Below, piece by piece: positions 22,445 through 34,508 of a stretch of DNA of 64,000 nt. Below the pieces are notes generated by a model, which was given only the letters and a program-made list of their open reading frames with translations, had not been told where the DNA came from and made no database searches. This DNA is from Rotaria sordida. Taxonomy: Eukaryota > Rotifera > Eurotatoria > Philodinida > Philodinidae. The stretch's first letter is position 1. Each line of letters opens with the position of its first letter. The stretch covers positions 1 to 64,000 of the forward strand of contig CAJNOL010000388.1 of assembly GCA_905250125.1 (NCBI GenBank). Reading direction: 5' to 3'. The position numbers and the translations under genes are program-made.

Positions 22445-23824
22445 TTAATATAAAAATAATAAGAGAAAACTGCAGACAATGATAACAGTTGCTGAAATGT
22501 AATTATAGCTGTTACCATTGGTAGTAGGTGTACTGTTGGTGATGTTGTCGATATGGTTCTTATATTGCACCTGATAGATTCGGTTGTTGCCATCGTCAGT
22601 AAATAGTAGACTTCCATCTTTAAGCACAAGTAAACCGACGGGACGTCCGAATGTATCAGGTCCTGAAGGATTTGTTAGAAATCCGAAAACAAAATCTTCG
22701 TAATAGCCCATTGGTCGATGAGTCCTGCTATCGAATGGCACAAAAACAAGTTTGTAGCCAGTTCCATTGTTTTTATTCCATGAACCATGTAAAGCTGCGA
22801 ATGCACCATTCTGATATTTACTTGGAAATTGGCTGCCCGAATAAAAAAGAATATCGAATGCACTCGAATGAGCTTGAAATAGAACATCAGGTGTTCGAGT
22901 AAGTGAGACTAAATCAGGTCTTTCACTTGTTTCATTTGCCAGACGTCGTCTTGGATCAGTTAAATTTGCACTCAAATAAGCATAAGGCCATCCATAATAA
23001 TCATTCTGTTGAATACGCGTAAAATAGTCTGGTACTAGATCGTCGCCAAGTGCATCTCGCTCCTGACATGTAGCATACAAATCGTTTGTAATCGGATGAA
23101 AGGCTAAACCGATAGGATTCCGTAGGCCGTAAGCAAACGTTGTTTGATTACTACCATCAAGATTAGCTTGTTGAACAGAGGCTCGTGGTAAATCTTCAAC
23201 GTTGACATTTGATGCTGATCCAATACTGACATAGATATGATTAGAAGTAGGTGATACGACAACAGTTCGCGTCCAGTGACCATTTTCATCATAGGTCATC
23301 ACTAATTCACCTGTGCCTGATATTTGACGACTGCCATGAATCCACGAATAGCGTCGAGTAGCATTTCGACTTCCAACATAAAAGTATCCATTTGCAAATG
23401 CCATACCATACGGTCGATTGAGTCCATTTGATGCATCGGCAAATGTTGTACGCTGATCTGGATAACCATCGTTGTCTGTATCTAACAGGCACGAAATTCG
23501 ATTGGCATTCGGCTCACTGACGAGTAAATCGCCTGCTGGCGTATAGAGAAGATAGCGCGGAGATATGAGACCACTCATATATAACTTTATTATAAATCCA
23601 TCAGGGACATAGAGACGAGGATTCAAAGGTACAGCAATAATATTTGCTCTTTTTGAGGCTGGTGATGTGGCGTATGGTGCTGGAAGATCGTTTAGTGTTA
23701 TGTGAATGGATTGTGGAATAAAAGTAACATTTTCACCATTGATTCTATGACTATTAAGGCAAGAAATGAGTATAATCAGCCGAAAATAGATGCATGATAA
23801 TAGTGACGATACCATTTTTGGCAT
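22445..23824 (-). CDS. Secreted sorbosone/glucose dehydrogenase-like beta-propeller, intronless
   Basis: A single open frame of 459 residues. Residues 1-30 look like a signal peptide (hydrophobic CIYFRLIILISCL), and the last 20 form a hydrophobic tail after a Ser/Thr/Asn-rich stretch, suggesting a GPI-anchor signal or a single tail membrane span. Between them is a six-bladed propeller of the PQQ-type glucose/sorbosone dehydrogenase superfamily: YVPDGFIIKLYMSGL, DTDNDGYPDQRTTFAD, LNRPYGMAFANGYFYVGS, HWTRTVVVSP, YVSIGSASNV, YGLRNPIGLAFHP, GDDLVPDYF, YGWPYAYLS, ALHGSWNKNNGTGYK, FGRPVGLLVLKDGSLLFTDD. These match bacterial and fungal L-sorbosone dehydrogenase-like proteins. Lack of introns fits recent transfer. 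Codons are less AT-biased than in the genes to its left, but the native SLC6 gene is similar in this. Whether it binds PQQ, and its substrate, are unknown. Confidence 0.85.
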   Translation of the reverse strand: MPKMVSSLLSCIYFRLIILISCLNSHRINGENVTFIPQSIHITLNDLPAPYATSPASKRANIIAVPLNPRLYVPDGFIIKLYMSGLISPRYLLYTPAGDLLVSEPNANRISCLLDTDNDGYPDQRTTFADASNGLNRPYGMAFANGYFYVGSRNATRRYSWIHGSRQISGTGELVMTYDENGHWTRTVVVSPTSNHIYVSIGSASNVNVEDLPRASVQQANLDGSNQTTFAYGLRNPIGLAFHPITNDLYATCQERDALGDDLVPDYFTRIQQNDYYGWPYAYLSANLTDPRRRLANETSERPDLVSLTRTPDVLFQAHSSAFDILFYSGSQFPSKYQNGAFAALHGSWNKNNGTGYKLVFVPFDSRTHRPMGYYEDFVFGFLTNPSGPDTFGRPVGLLVLKDGSLLFTDDGNNRIYQVQYKNHIDNITNSTPTTNGNSYNYISATVIIVCSFLLLFLY

Positions 23825-24327
23825 GTGAGACAGACGTCTGCTGTTATTAGTTCGTTTGGTTGACAGTTAATCGAGTCCTCTAATTTACACTGAGTAGAGT
23901 AGAAAAACAACTGAGAATAAATATAGGATCAAATTATCTTTAAGCGGCGACTATCTTTTCTAGTTTCGATATTTATCAAAGAGATTCAAACTCTGCACTT
24001 ATGTGAGCCCTAAATCACTCTTGTTTTTATTCTTTCCTTATCTTTTATGCCCCACAAACGTGCGCTTGCTTTATACAAGACGAATATTGTTAGTTATACT
24101 ACGAATGATTTATGAGTGATTATAAACGTGAATTTATGTTCGTCCGTAGATACCGTTTATAACTAATAAATGTAATTCAAATTACAGCTCGATGTACACT
24201 TTTATTTGAAAACAAGATCATGATATTAATTTTAGAATAACATCTCAATGTTCTATTTTTTACGATTGCACATCAATCGACATTTTTTATGTATTTTATT
24301 TATAATTTTAGACCTGTCTGAGATCTA

Positions 24328-24520
24328 CTTAGGTCAGTAAAAAAGTAGTGACGGAGGTATTGTAATTCCTTATAGAAAGCTCTGAGAGACATTTTTTCTA
24401 TACAGTCTGATAGAGAAAAGAAAACTCTATCTTTCCATGCTATTTGATCATATCTAAACTAATAGCATAATAATAAACTTTCGATGAGATTTGTTTCGGT
24501 ATGATGTGTACTGATTGTAC
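24328..24520 (+). mobile_element. Partial left end of the mariner-like element
   Basis: Starts after a TA with CTTAGGTCAGT and AAAAGTAGTGACGG, then runs parallel to the left arm of the complete element that begins at 24523, including CTATCTTTCCATGCTATTTG. It stops where the complete element starts and has no matching right end, so it is a truncated copy lying next to a complete one. Confidence 0.65.
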
Positions 24521-24522
24521 TA

Positions 24523-25495
24523 CTTAGGACAATCTAAAAGTAGTGGCGGCCGCATCTTAATTTTGTATAGAAAGCTTGAGAAAACATTCTCTCTGTATAG
24601 TCTTCAAGAGGAAAGAATGATCTATTTTTCTATGCTATTTGATCATACATTAACTAATATCATAATAATAAAATTTCGATAAGAACTGTTTTTGTTGAAA
24701 ATTAGCTGGTAACATTAGATCATAATGTATGTGGCGGTACTTTTGTATTCCATTTTGTCATCACTTAATGCGTTGTATTAAAATCGTAAAATATACTACA
24801 AGATGCAGCGTGAAAAGCTCTACAATTTATAAAGGACTGCTTATTTTATAGTCGTATTTTTTGTTTTCAAAATGCATAAAACTCTGAATTACGAAATTTC
24901 GACGTTGCAAAAACGAGATTGTTCTTTGGTAACAGACAAATTCGGCTTTTTTCTATCTCATCTTTTTATAATTGTTCTTTGTAAATTGTAGAGCTTGTCA
25001 CGCTGTATCTTGTAGTATATTTTGCTTTTTTTAAATAAACCATCAGGTAATAAAAACATGAGATAGGAAAAGCCGAATTCATCTGTTACCAAAGAACAAT
25101 ATCGTTTTTGCAACGTCGAAATTTCGTAATTCAGAGTTTTATGCATTTTGAAAACAAAAAATACGACTATAAAATAAGTAGTCCTTTATAAATTGTAGAG
25201 CTTTTCACGCTGCATCTTGTAGTATATTTTGCGCTTTTAATACAACGTATTAAGTGATGATAAAATGAAATGCAAAAGTACCGCCACATACATTATGATC
25301 TAATGTTACCAGCTAATTTTCAACAAAAACAGTTCTTATCGAAATTTTATTATTATGATATTAGTTGATGTATGATCAAATAGCATAGAAAAATAGACCA
25401 TTCTTTTCTCTTGAAGACTATATAGAGGGAATGTTTTCTCAAGCCTTCTATACAAAATTAAGATGCGGCCGCCACTACTTTTGGACTGACCTAAG
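24523..25495. mobile_element. Mariner-like foldback element, 973 bp, TA flanks
   Basis: Near-palindromic element with arms of roughly 430 bp around a loop of about 100 bp (24957-25065). The left end reads CTTAGGACAATCTAAAAGTA and the right end is its reverse complement with few changes (TACTTTTGGACTGACCTAAG). Both ends are flanked by TA (24521-24522 and 25496-25497), as expected for Tc1/mariner targets. The outer motif TTAGG-x5-CAAAAGTA-like resembles mariner terminal repeats known from animals. There is no transposase ORF, so it is non-autonomous. A NotI-like GCGGCCGC lies in both arms. The loop contains a third copy of part of an arm. Confidence 0.8.
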
Positions 25496-27236
25496 TATAT
25501 AGAAGCAGATATCCATATGTAAAAGTATGAAAAAGTTCAAAGAGGTATAGAGAAGTATAAAGAAGCATGGGGAAGTACAAGAAGTAGTGAAGTCTGCCTT
25601 TTTTTCTTGAAATTTTTTCTCTAGACTGCTTTTTCATAAAGTTTTTCACTAACAAAAAAAGAAAGTAACACAAAATGCGTATAGACAAAAATTTGAAGTA
25701 CGAGAAATGAAGTCGCACTTATTCTAAAGGAAATAAAATTTGAACAAAGAGTGATGACTTAAGTGGCCATGATCTTGAAAGGAGTATCGTATGTATACGT
25801 TCAGATAAGTAAGCAAGCTGTTGATAAAGAAACATTTTTAAAAGAATATATGAACAAAAGATTGCCATACTTTATCCATAAATATCACTAAGATAAACAT
25901 TATTTGCTATAAGTCGATTGTGGTAAGGACACGCTATTCAAATGCTGTACAAGAACATATGGATGAAACAAAACATATCATTTACGTCTCGTATTGATAA
26001 TCTACCAAATGTCCTCCATACTTATCCAATTGAAGTTGTATAGGTTTTCCATCGACAAAAAAAAGAAATCTATGCGAATGATTGAGAAACAATATATTTT
26101 TTTGGAAGGTATGATGGTAGGTGTTCAGAAGAAGTTTTTGAGATATGTCGAAATAAATAAGTATATTCCGTTTATTAAATAGTATTTTGTAGTATTTGCC
26201 CTATGCTTTGTAATAAATAATAGTTTTCTGTTTTCTAAAACGGCTGAGCTCCAGAGCTTGACATTTTCCCAAAGTCTTTTACATTGAATATTAGAATGAT
26301 CAATCGATCGTCATAGTTTTTTTACATTAGTGAGATTACAATGATTAGTATTATGTTTTTTTTGGTAAGTTTTCTTTTTTTTTCATTCAAAAAAAATAAA
26401 TGTTAACATTTAGATTTTAGTCAATGTGATGTTCTAGGATCTTTTATCATTAATCAAAAGGTAGAACAATAAGAATTGATAAATCATTTTAGTATTAATT
26501 CAATTGTTTTAATAGATGCTTTCATTGGTCTTACCAATCAATTATTCAGTCTCGGCGTATCACACTTGTGGACTCAACTTAGATCGAACACAAACGCTCG
26601 CAAGTAACTGTTTATGAAGTAAAGCAAGACTGCACGAAGATCAACAACAGATTTTGTAGTGAGGTGATTAGACTGCGGAATTATAATAGAGTTTAAAATT
26701 GCACTTTGTATACGGAATTATTCAACTGCTGTATATGGTAGTTGTGTATTGAACTGTTGAAATCTATATGAGAAAATAGAGACAAGTGTGAAGAATCAGA
26801 TCAAAGTGTAAATATTATGAGTAGCCAATTTTTTACTGATCAACAAAAGTTTCTTCTTTACACCAACCGATACGGATCGATTCTTATCTTTGCTCAGTCT
26901 TACTAGTTAATGATTGTGTCTAGTTCTATTCAGAATCATTCTAAAACATAGAAAATAAGAGTAATGCATAAGACATATGATTGCCACCACTTGAAATCGC
27001 GCCTCTTCCGTATATACATCAATATTATTTTGATCTTTTTCATGCATTAGATTCGATAAAAGTTCACTCTTGTTAAGTTAACTGCAATCACAGTTAATTT
27101 AGAAGAGATCGAATGTGTCTTTACTTGAAAAAGATATGAAGTATAAATCATAAAAATTCATGTTTTTTCCTTTAGAATGTTTATTAATTCACAACAATGC
27201 TTTCCAGCTCGAGAATATAGGAAAAGGAAAAAAAAT

Positions 27237-27860
27237 CTATGGTTTGTAACATGTTTCCAAATCCATTGGATAATCATATTCATAATCGGGTACTTTGCCT
27301 GTAATCCAATTGGTAAATTTCGTAATAGATGTTGACACCAATTCTCCTGTGTCCAGATTATATGCTCTCGTAACCATTTTGATTGGTTTTTGTTCTGCTT
27401 TTTTGACATATAATCGATTCACATAACGATAATGCTCATATGTTCCATTAAATTCAGTTTTCCAAGTTAGACAAGTTCCATCACAATCAGCATCAAATAT
27501 TAGCTCATCATATTTTTTTTGTTCACCACCAAATGATTGAACAAGATTTGGCCAATAATTCATTTCATTGTATGGACCACCTCTATTTGCAATACATTGT
27601 CGTGGTTGCGACATGAAATTAAACAAATACGTGCGACCATCATCACGTACATATATGTTTTGATTGCCACCAAATTCTTCATCACCAGTATTCGAGAACC
27701 ATAAACGAGACATTTTGCCTACTTGCTTATCGATAGCATAACGTTCTCGAGCAATGCCATCAGTTGTCAAGGTGAATCGATACTGAGTAGGATTTGGAAT
27801 TTGACTTGTTGTTAAATCACTCAATAATAAACTCAATAATAGAACTGCAACGGTCATCAT
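27237..27860 (-). CDS. Secreted protein of unknown function, single exon
   Basis: An open frame of 207 residues from the tandem Met codons at 27860; the frame is open upstream to 27899, but the signal peptide MMTVAVLLLSLLLSDLTTSQ is best placed here. The mature part has five Cys, two of them in DADCDGTCLTW, and NGT and similar N-glycosylation sites. Short beta-type segments include YRFTLTTDGIARERYAID, TYLFNFMSQPRQCI and NRLYVKKAEQKPIKMVTRAY. The last motif, a strand followed by lysine-rich beta turn and GELVSTSITKFTNW, loosely recalls ependymin-like or LolA-like lipid-binding folds, but I would not name the family on this. It is likely extracellular and folded by disulfides. No neighbour explains its role. 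Confidence 0.65.
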   Translation of the reverse strand: MMTVAVLLLSLLLSDLTTSQIPNPTQYRFTLTTDGIARERYAIDKQVGKMSRLWFSNTGDEEFGGNQNIYVRDDGRTYLFNFMSQPRQCIANRGGPYNEMNYWPNLVQSFGGEQKKYDELIFDADCDGTCLTWKTEFNGTYEHYRYVNRLYVKKAEQKPIKMVTRAYNLDTGELVSTSITKFTNWITGKVPDYEYDYPMDLETCYKP

Positions 27861-29811
27861 TGCCTGTACTATATGAAAGTAGCACGTACCTTTCAACAAG
27901 ATTTATATGAAAAAGAATCTGCTAAATTATCACTTATCGAATATTCCACAATCATTCTGTGTGATATTCGACACCTGATGCTTACAAGGTTCGTTTTTGA
28001 TGGCAATATTCCAGAAAGAAGCCACCTACTTCTATATAGCAAAGATAATAGTGACTATAGCATTTTTATTATTAAATGATTTTGTGAAGATCGATGATTC
28101 AGTCGAGCGATTGCTTCGACAACATACTCCGGAAAATTGTTGTCTGAGTTGTTCCAGCTAATGGCATTATCATCAATGACAGTATGATTATTATCACTAG
28201 CAGAACTGCACTATGATCTGCTAACTGAGAGAATTCGATGAATCACACATGTAACAATTCTCCGTGGCTGTACTTTGAAATGAGTATTCGAATTATAAAA
28301 AAATATACACCAATGTTAACATATTTTGAAATAAATCGACTGTCAACAAATAATGGCAAACTATTCATTGCGTACCATTTGTTCAACTTCATTCATTGTA
28401 AAATTAATACAGTGATCGGAATTTACGAACCTTGAAATATGATTAAAACAAAAAACCGAATCCGAAAAAATATATCTTCTTTACGAAAAATAGAAGAAGC
28501 ATTCATGAGGCTTCGCATTGGCAAGATTTGATTTCATCTTCATTGAAACATTGAAAAATTTTCAAATTTAAATTCTTTACTGGATTTTCTGCATCCAATA
28601 CAAATATCCAATATAATATTAGATTCGTAAATAATACAAACTTATTCAAAAAACAATGACATATTTAAAATTATATATACAACCGTGAAAAAATATTTTT
28701 CATAATTTCTTTTCGAATGTTACAGTCCTGAACAAAAGTGGTCGCCCCTAAACTAGTCTTATTTCTCATGATATGGGACTGATATTTTGGATCTAGATTG
28801 ATCTTAGTAAACTCTGATCACAAGTACCAACTTGCTCTTAATCGATTGATATAGATTGGAGTTATCAGGTCAACAATATCATTAGATTGTCTAAGTCATA
28901 TCTCGATCATTTTTTGACCTTCATGTTCACACAACTTCTCATTTATAAGCCCACTGGTGTAGCTGTCTATAGTCAAAATTTGGTAAGAAATTACCTTGGA
29001 ATAATGGAGATATGAAGTTCACATTGAAAACTTCTACCAAGTAGTTAGTCATAGTTCTCAGTCTGACGTCAATAACTCAAGCTCAACTCAATTAATTCAG
29101 TTGAAAATTTCAGCAATAAGTTCTCATGAGTCCACAAGTTTGTGGTAGAATTTTGAGAGCAGTAGCTCAATGTAGAGTGAAGATAAAGCCATTGAAATAG
29201 TTCATTACGGCACAACTTGTCAATCGATGAAATCTCGTTATTATGTCTGAGCTCGACTCGATCTTAATTGAGTCGAGTCGATTTGCCGAGCGTTCCAGTC
29301 AATTCTGGCTCTGAATCTAATAAGGTATGTTCACTAGATGATGAATTTGTTGAATAAGAATAGTTGCTGAAATCGAAACCAAGTTTTCCTTTATTTGCAC
29401 TGTTATTTAAAGACTGCTAGAATGCAGAAGTGTTCCGTAAGGAATACATCATGACGAAGAATGAGTTTCATTCTATTCATCTACAACTACTAGTTTGATT
29501 AATTATTTTTTATGATTTAATATTAGTATTCTGTTCAATTGACAGGTATTCCGATTCTTCATACTGAATAATCATGATACTGTATCTTTCGTTTTCTTAC
29601 AATTTCAGAGTATTTAACTATCAATGTCAAATAGGACGTCAATTATGTATTAATCAAATTTATACTTGCTTTATGAATATGTGATAATGTTGGGAAAACG
29701 ATAGGTTTTCCACTATTAGTAGGACACAACTATATGTGTAAAAGAAAAATAGAAAATCTGTATTGTTCAAGATTATCGGAATCGGTATTCCTAAATTGTT
29801 TCATCGTTCAA
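27861..29811. other. Intergenic stretch, one possible Tc1-type terminus
   Basis: No gene supported. At 28722 a TA is followed by CAGTCCTGAACAAAAGTGGT, which looks like a Tc1-type terminal inverted repeat; no partner end was found within the following kilobase. Near 29254-29282 lies a short palindrome built of GAGTCGAGTCGA-type units. Confidence 0.45.
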
Positions 29812-32800
29812 TTAGTTTGGTTTATCATTCAAATGATCAACAACGATTGGTGGGGATATTGAGTTATTAGATGGAGAAAGTCGACCTTTGGTCAACGGCT
29901 CTTTCGTTCGTTGATAAAAACCTATTCGATTTGCCTCTCGTTTAGGACCCCAATCCGAACTCGGCAAGTTGTTTTCAGTGAAAGCTTGCAAGTAAATTGG
30001 CTTTTCTTCATTGCTTTCGATCATTGATTGGGATCTCTATTGAAATAGAAGTAATCTATGCAATATGAAACGATGGGATAACTTACCAACTGTATCTTGC
30101 GCAAAAATTGAAATTCCTTTACGTAGCTGACTACATATGCAATAGGAATAGGAATTATGCAAAAAACGAAAATGAACCAGCCCAATATGGTGCTCCATCT
30201 CGGAAACGTATACTGAGGGAATCCACCACCCGCAGCAAGTGTTATCGGTGCTGCACTGATCAGTTTTGTTACAGTTATGATCTTAACAACCAAAAGTCAA
30301 TAACAAATGTGAATTATGCTAATTTCATAGTCACGCATCACGACGCATTCATACTTACAAGCGTGAGTAGCGGTGCTGAAATATACCAAGTTAGAAATAG
30401 ATATATTTCAGCAGCTCGTTTATTCAGCATCATGTTTACATCATTCATAAATCGATTGAATCCTATCGTCAATGAATACAGATCAAGTGATTGCAAAAAT
30501 GAGAACGAAATAATGTACCATAAATGTAAGATATCACGATCACTTCAAAAAAGCCGACAACAAGCATAGAAGTATTGGCTGCATACTCTTGAAAGAGCTC
30601 GAAGAAATAAATACCGCCCTAAATATGATGCAGATCATTAAATCAAAATCATCAGCGAGTGACAAATTCACATACAGGACAAGCGAACGTGAGACTAATG
30701 AGATATGAAAGAACACAAGTGATTACAACAGCATATGGACGATTTCTTCTAAGACGAGGAAATAACTCCACTATCGAAGTGATGGGTACATCAGTGAATG
30801 CAAACTAAATGGATCGATAGATATTCGTATACCATAAGAAGAGTGACAAGCTCATTCACCTGAGAGCCTAGACCAAGTGCGAGTAGCATCAAAAAGAAGA
30901 TAATTGCAAAGAATGGACTAGCCGGCATATTCGAAATAGCCTCTGGATAAGTGATGAATGCCAGACCAGGACCTGATGATTCTGCGTATTTCTCGACTGT
31001 TTCACCTAATGATTTTGCCAGAAAGCCAATAGTAGCAAAGACGGCAAATCCAGCAAACACTCCTGTTAGACAATCACAGAAAACAACGATGCACATTTGC
31101 CTAAAGTAATTTGGAAGAACTTCATTGTACATGGCTAAAGCAAAGCAAAGCAAACCTACTTGAAAAAGTTGTTATGAAACTTGTTCGATGCTGAGTAGGC
31201 CATTAATGAGCCAAAGCTGATACCCAAAGAGAAAAAAACTTGTGAGGCAGCTGCTTGCCATGTCTAAAAGAAAAATTCGACTAACTTCGCATATATAAAA
31301 CTGAAGTCATATTGTGACCGAGTTTATCTTTAATTTTACGCAAAACCATACATTAATTCTCAAAAACCTGATATTATTGAAGATTTCTATTGGTTCTTTC
31401 AGGTTGTCGATCTTACTATGAGGAAAATATATAAATACTATTCAATGCTTTTTCTTGATTAGAAACTCGACTGTCTTGAATGTGACACATCGATTCATGT
31501 TCACATTTTGTAAACAATAGTGTATAATACTGTTGCCTAATGTATGCAGACTAAAGGGTTGAGAATGACGATAGTCAGAGCGTGTGAGCCTTTCTAATAC
31601 ATATAGAATGTTAATTCTTATCTCTTTTATGAGGTTGGTAGTTATGACGAGATAGTTATCTCTTTTCTGCGATCAGCATCCTGAATATGATAAATCATTG
31701 GTAAGAAATCGACAGCAGATTCCAGAATATGACTCAAATGATAGTTCAGTCAACTTAGTTGATGTTGTCTGGATTCAAGAAATGTAAATTATTTGAAAAG
31801 CAAACTGATAGATCATAAGTACGGACTTGGTATGATCAGTTTTTTTATGATAAAAACACTACATGTACTAAGTGAATTCATATTTTATTTGAATTCTTAG
31901 AGGTCTGTCCAGTTCAATTTGAATTCAAGTGGTTTAGCATGTGCTAGTATCTACTAGTAACTTTCACGAACAATGATTTATTTCAAAATTTTCAAACGAC
32001 AATCAGATCTTTCCTTAGTTTTTACGACGACTAGCCAGGCTTCTTTTTCGGTTTTGTTTACAAATCGGTATTGAACTGCATGAGGGTGTCAAGGGGCAGT
32101 GGTCAATAGTTATCGCATCTGATACATCAGCACACAGCAGCATGTAGCAGACGACGGATAGTATTGCCTGGGGTATAACTAAATTAGAATTTGTTAAGCT
32201 CATGAACTGAATAGAAACCGATATTATGACAATATGTTCTGGTCAAAAGAAAAAAATTGTTTTTTTTTTGAGAAACTTCTTCATATCAAAGCCTTTAAAG
32301 ATGATGATTATTGCACAAATTTAATCATATAGAAAAATCTTCGTTCCACAGCATCTATATACACATAGTCATTTTCAGACACGAATACAAGATTGACGGT
32401 GAATAACGAAAACTTGTGGACACAAAGTGATATTCCAAGTGGGCACTACTTTCGTTTGCCTTCTAACTATATTCTTCGAAAAATTCATTTGCTGATTATT
32501 CTTTGTATAAATATAAAACAGTAGAAATCGAAAGCGAAATGGCACCTATCTCAAAAGTAAGTCGTACCTTGAAGTCACCAACTAGTTCCCACTTAGGAAC
32601 AACATAAAACCGGATACCATCACCAGAACCACTCAATGTTGCTGTGTAGATTATCAGAATCAACAGAACCAAATATGGAAAAATGGCCGTGAAGTAGGCA
32701 ACCTATGGAAATAAATGTAACAGTGCAAGTAGCATGTTAAACAAACCTTGCCCGATGTTTTGACACCTCGAATGATGCATAGACAAACAATGATCCATGA

Positions 32801-34283
32801 AACGAATAGTGAAAGAGACATATAAAGTGTTGGCGTGCCGAAATCATCGAAGCTGGGACTTTTCTGTAGAAGAAGTCTGCTACAAATAAGTAAAAAGCAT
32901 AGAACTTCTGTCCAACTCTTAAAATAAGTCATTGCCACTAATTTCACGAGATAGCATAAATTCTTACTAGTAAAATTCTTCTGTGGCAGGAACTCGGTCC
33001 TTCATGTTTATTTCTGTACATTTGTATATACTAAAATTTTGATACTGTGATTCCGTACAGTTAAATGTTGTTCCATTAACTGCGTAAGTTGTTCCGCGGT
33101 TTCCAGGCACGATACAACGATCCGTATTCCACCAATGGTCACAATCAGACCATAGAAGATGTCCTCGAAACGACGATATAAAGTAGAATAATGCCCATGC
33201 AATAACTACATTATAGTAAAGCATGGCCAATACACTATTGATAATCATAGCAAAGCCAACGCCTTAGAAAGCAAAGATGAGAGCAAATATTAATTATTTA
33301 TCATTTGTTTACCTCGCCATCCTTTAGCGAGAACAAATGCAGTAGCTGGACCTCGACTTGAAAACTGACCCATGGCCAATTCCAAGTAATACATAGGCGC
33401 TCCGATTAAGAAGTACAAAATGAAGTACGGAATAAGAAAAGCACCTAGAAGATAGAATGAATTGAAGAAAACCAATAGACATACATGACGTACCTCCACC
33501 GTTTCTGGCAGCGAGATATGGGAAACGCCAGACATTACCAAGTCCCACTGAGTTCGAAATAAGTGAAAACACAAACTCTATTGGACGATCCCATTCGTGA
33601 TGGTCCTAATTTTCAGCGAAACAATTGAAACAATAACAGTCTGAACTGCATAACTGACCTCATCGTCACTTGTCGTTATCGCCGGAACACTTGTCTCATT
33701 CGAGGTGACAATATTATTCGAACGACGAAACTAAATGCAAAGATTTGTGTTTTATAGTATTAATATGTGTTCACTGCGTAATGTCCAGAAAAGCAATATG
33801 TTACACTATTCATACAGAACAAAATTTATCTTTGCCATTTCTCTCAACTAAATGTATGTTTGCCATGCTATTGTGTAGAGTATGCAAGCTATAGCATAAA
33901 TCATAATTTTATCGAATAAATCAAGCAGATTTTATTGTAAGTTCTGCGACTCGACCAAGAGTAAGATATCTATCAAAATAAAACGTGGGCAACAAATGTC
34001 GTTAGAATGTTGACGACAGTGTTTTCATTTTAATTCAACTTCCCTAGCAACATCTACACATTATCTCAATATGTGATTGTGGATCTTGTCTTCATCTAGA
34101 CTCACATTCACAATTCATCAGTATTAATCAATATTAACCTCATATTCCTATAGGACGGTACATAACAAATGTTCGTCATAACTTTTAAACTTATAAATGT
34201 AATTTTTAATTGATCATATTAGTTCTTAGAACTGACAGCTATATATATAGTGTACTTACTCGATTGAATATATTATTGACCAT
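29812..34283 (-). CDS. SLC6 sodium/chloride-dependent neurotransmitter or amino-acid transporter, 14 exons
   Basis: Fourteen exons keep frame for about 666 residues: 34260-34283, 33659-33730, 33494-33605, 33313-33444, 32968-33262, 32747-32879, 32568-32702, 31160-31263, 30860-31100, 30676-30804, 30519-30618, 30359-30462, 30087-30281 and 29812-30036. The hallmark [20 protein letters not shown] (TM1 sodium/substrate site) is present, followed by [20 protein letters not shown], the extracellular loop 2 Cys pair in [10 protein letters not shown] with N-glycosylation sites, [34 protein letters not shown] (TM6), [13 protein letters not shown], and [14 protein letters not shown]. About twelve membrane segments result. 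Where monoamine transporters have Asp in TM1 this protein has Gly, so an amino-acid-type substrate is more likely. The 8-codon first exon is inferred from frame and a good donor. Confidence 0.92.
32015..32203 (-). CDS. Small secreted cysteine-containing peptide ORF nested in an SLC6 intron
   Basis: A 62-codon ORF on the same strand as SLC6, inside its 1304-bp intron (31264-32567). It begins [20 protein letters not shown] with a plausible signal peptide ending near ADVSDA. The mature part has three Cys ([14 protein letters not shown]), followed by KQNRKR and a basic tail. That is the layout of a small secreted or neuropeptide-like precursor. A possible splice acceptor (ccccag) lies inside the N-terminus, so it could instead be an exon of something else. 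There is no homology I recognise, and a 62-codon ORF can arise by chance. Confidence 0.35.
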   Translation of the reverse strand: MSLTNSNLVIPQAILSVVCYMLLCADVSDAITIDHCPLTPSCSSIPICKQNRKRSLASRRKN

Positions 34284-34443
34284 CTTTACTAATTTATGAC
34301 TCCACTTCTTCTTTTTGAATCAACAATGAAGTCTTACCTTTTAAGAGTTTTATATGAAGGCCGAACTACTTCATCGATTCTACCTCGTGTATACATATAT
34401 CTGCATATTTTTATGTGCTGTATGTTTCTGTATCTATATAGAT

Positions 34444-34508
34444 GTTTGCTCTTGGATTTTTATGTTTGCTCTTGGATTTTTATGTTTGCTCTTGGATTTT
34501 TATGTTTT
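34444..34508 (+). repeat. 20-bp tandem repeat, about 3 copies
   Basis: The unit TTTGCTCTTGGATTTTTATG is repeated three times head to tail with almost no change, upstream of the SLC6 start. Its perfection implies recent expansion. Confidence 0.9.

Larger units (their letters stand above)
23825..27236. other. Gene-free stretch with a mariner-like element
   Basis: No supported gene. The stretch contains the mariner-like foldback element and its partial neighbour (24.3-25.5 kb, listed separately). The remainder is AT-rich sequence with only short random ORFs, such as 25994-26182, that show no domain pattern. Confidence 0.6.

Noticed and set aside
22408-23492. Several small ORFs within the dehydrogenase region on both strands
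   Set aside because: All overlap the clear 459-residue frame and show no domain; they are shadows.
22445-34283. Lower AT bias of codons as sole proof of transfer for the dehydrogenase
   Set aside because: The SLC6 gene, clearly animal with many introns, has similar codon use in the same region.
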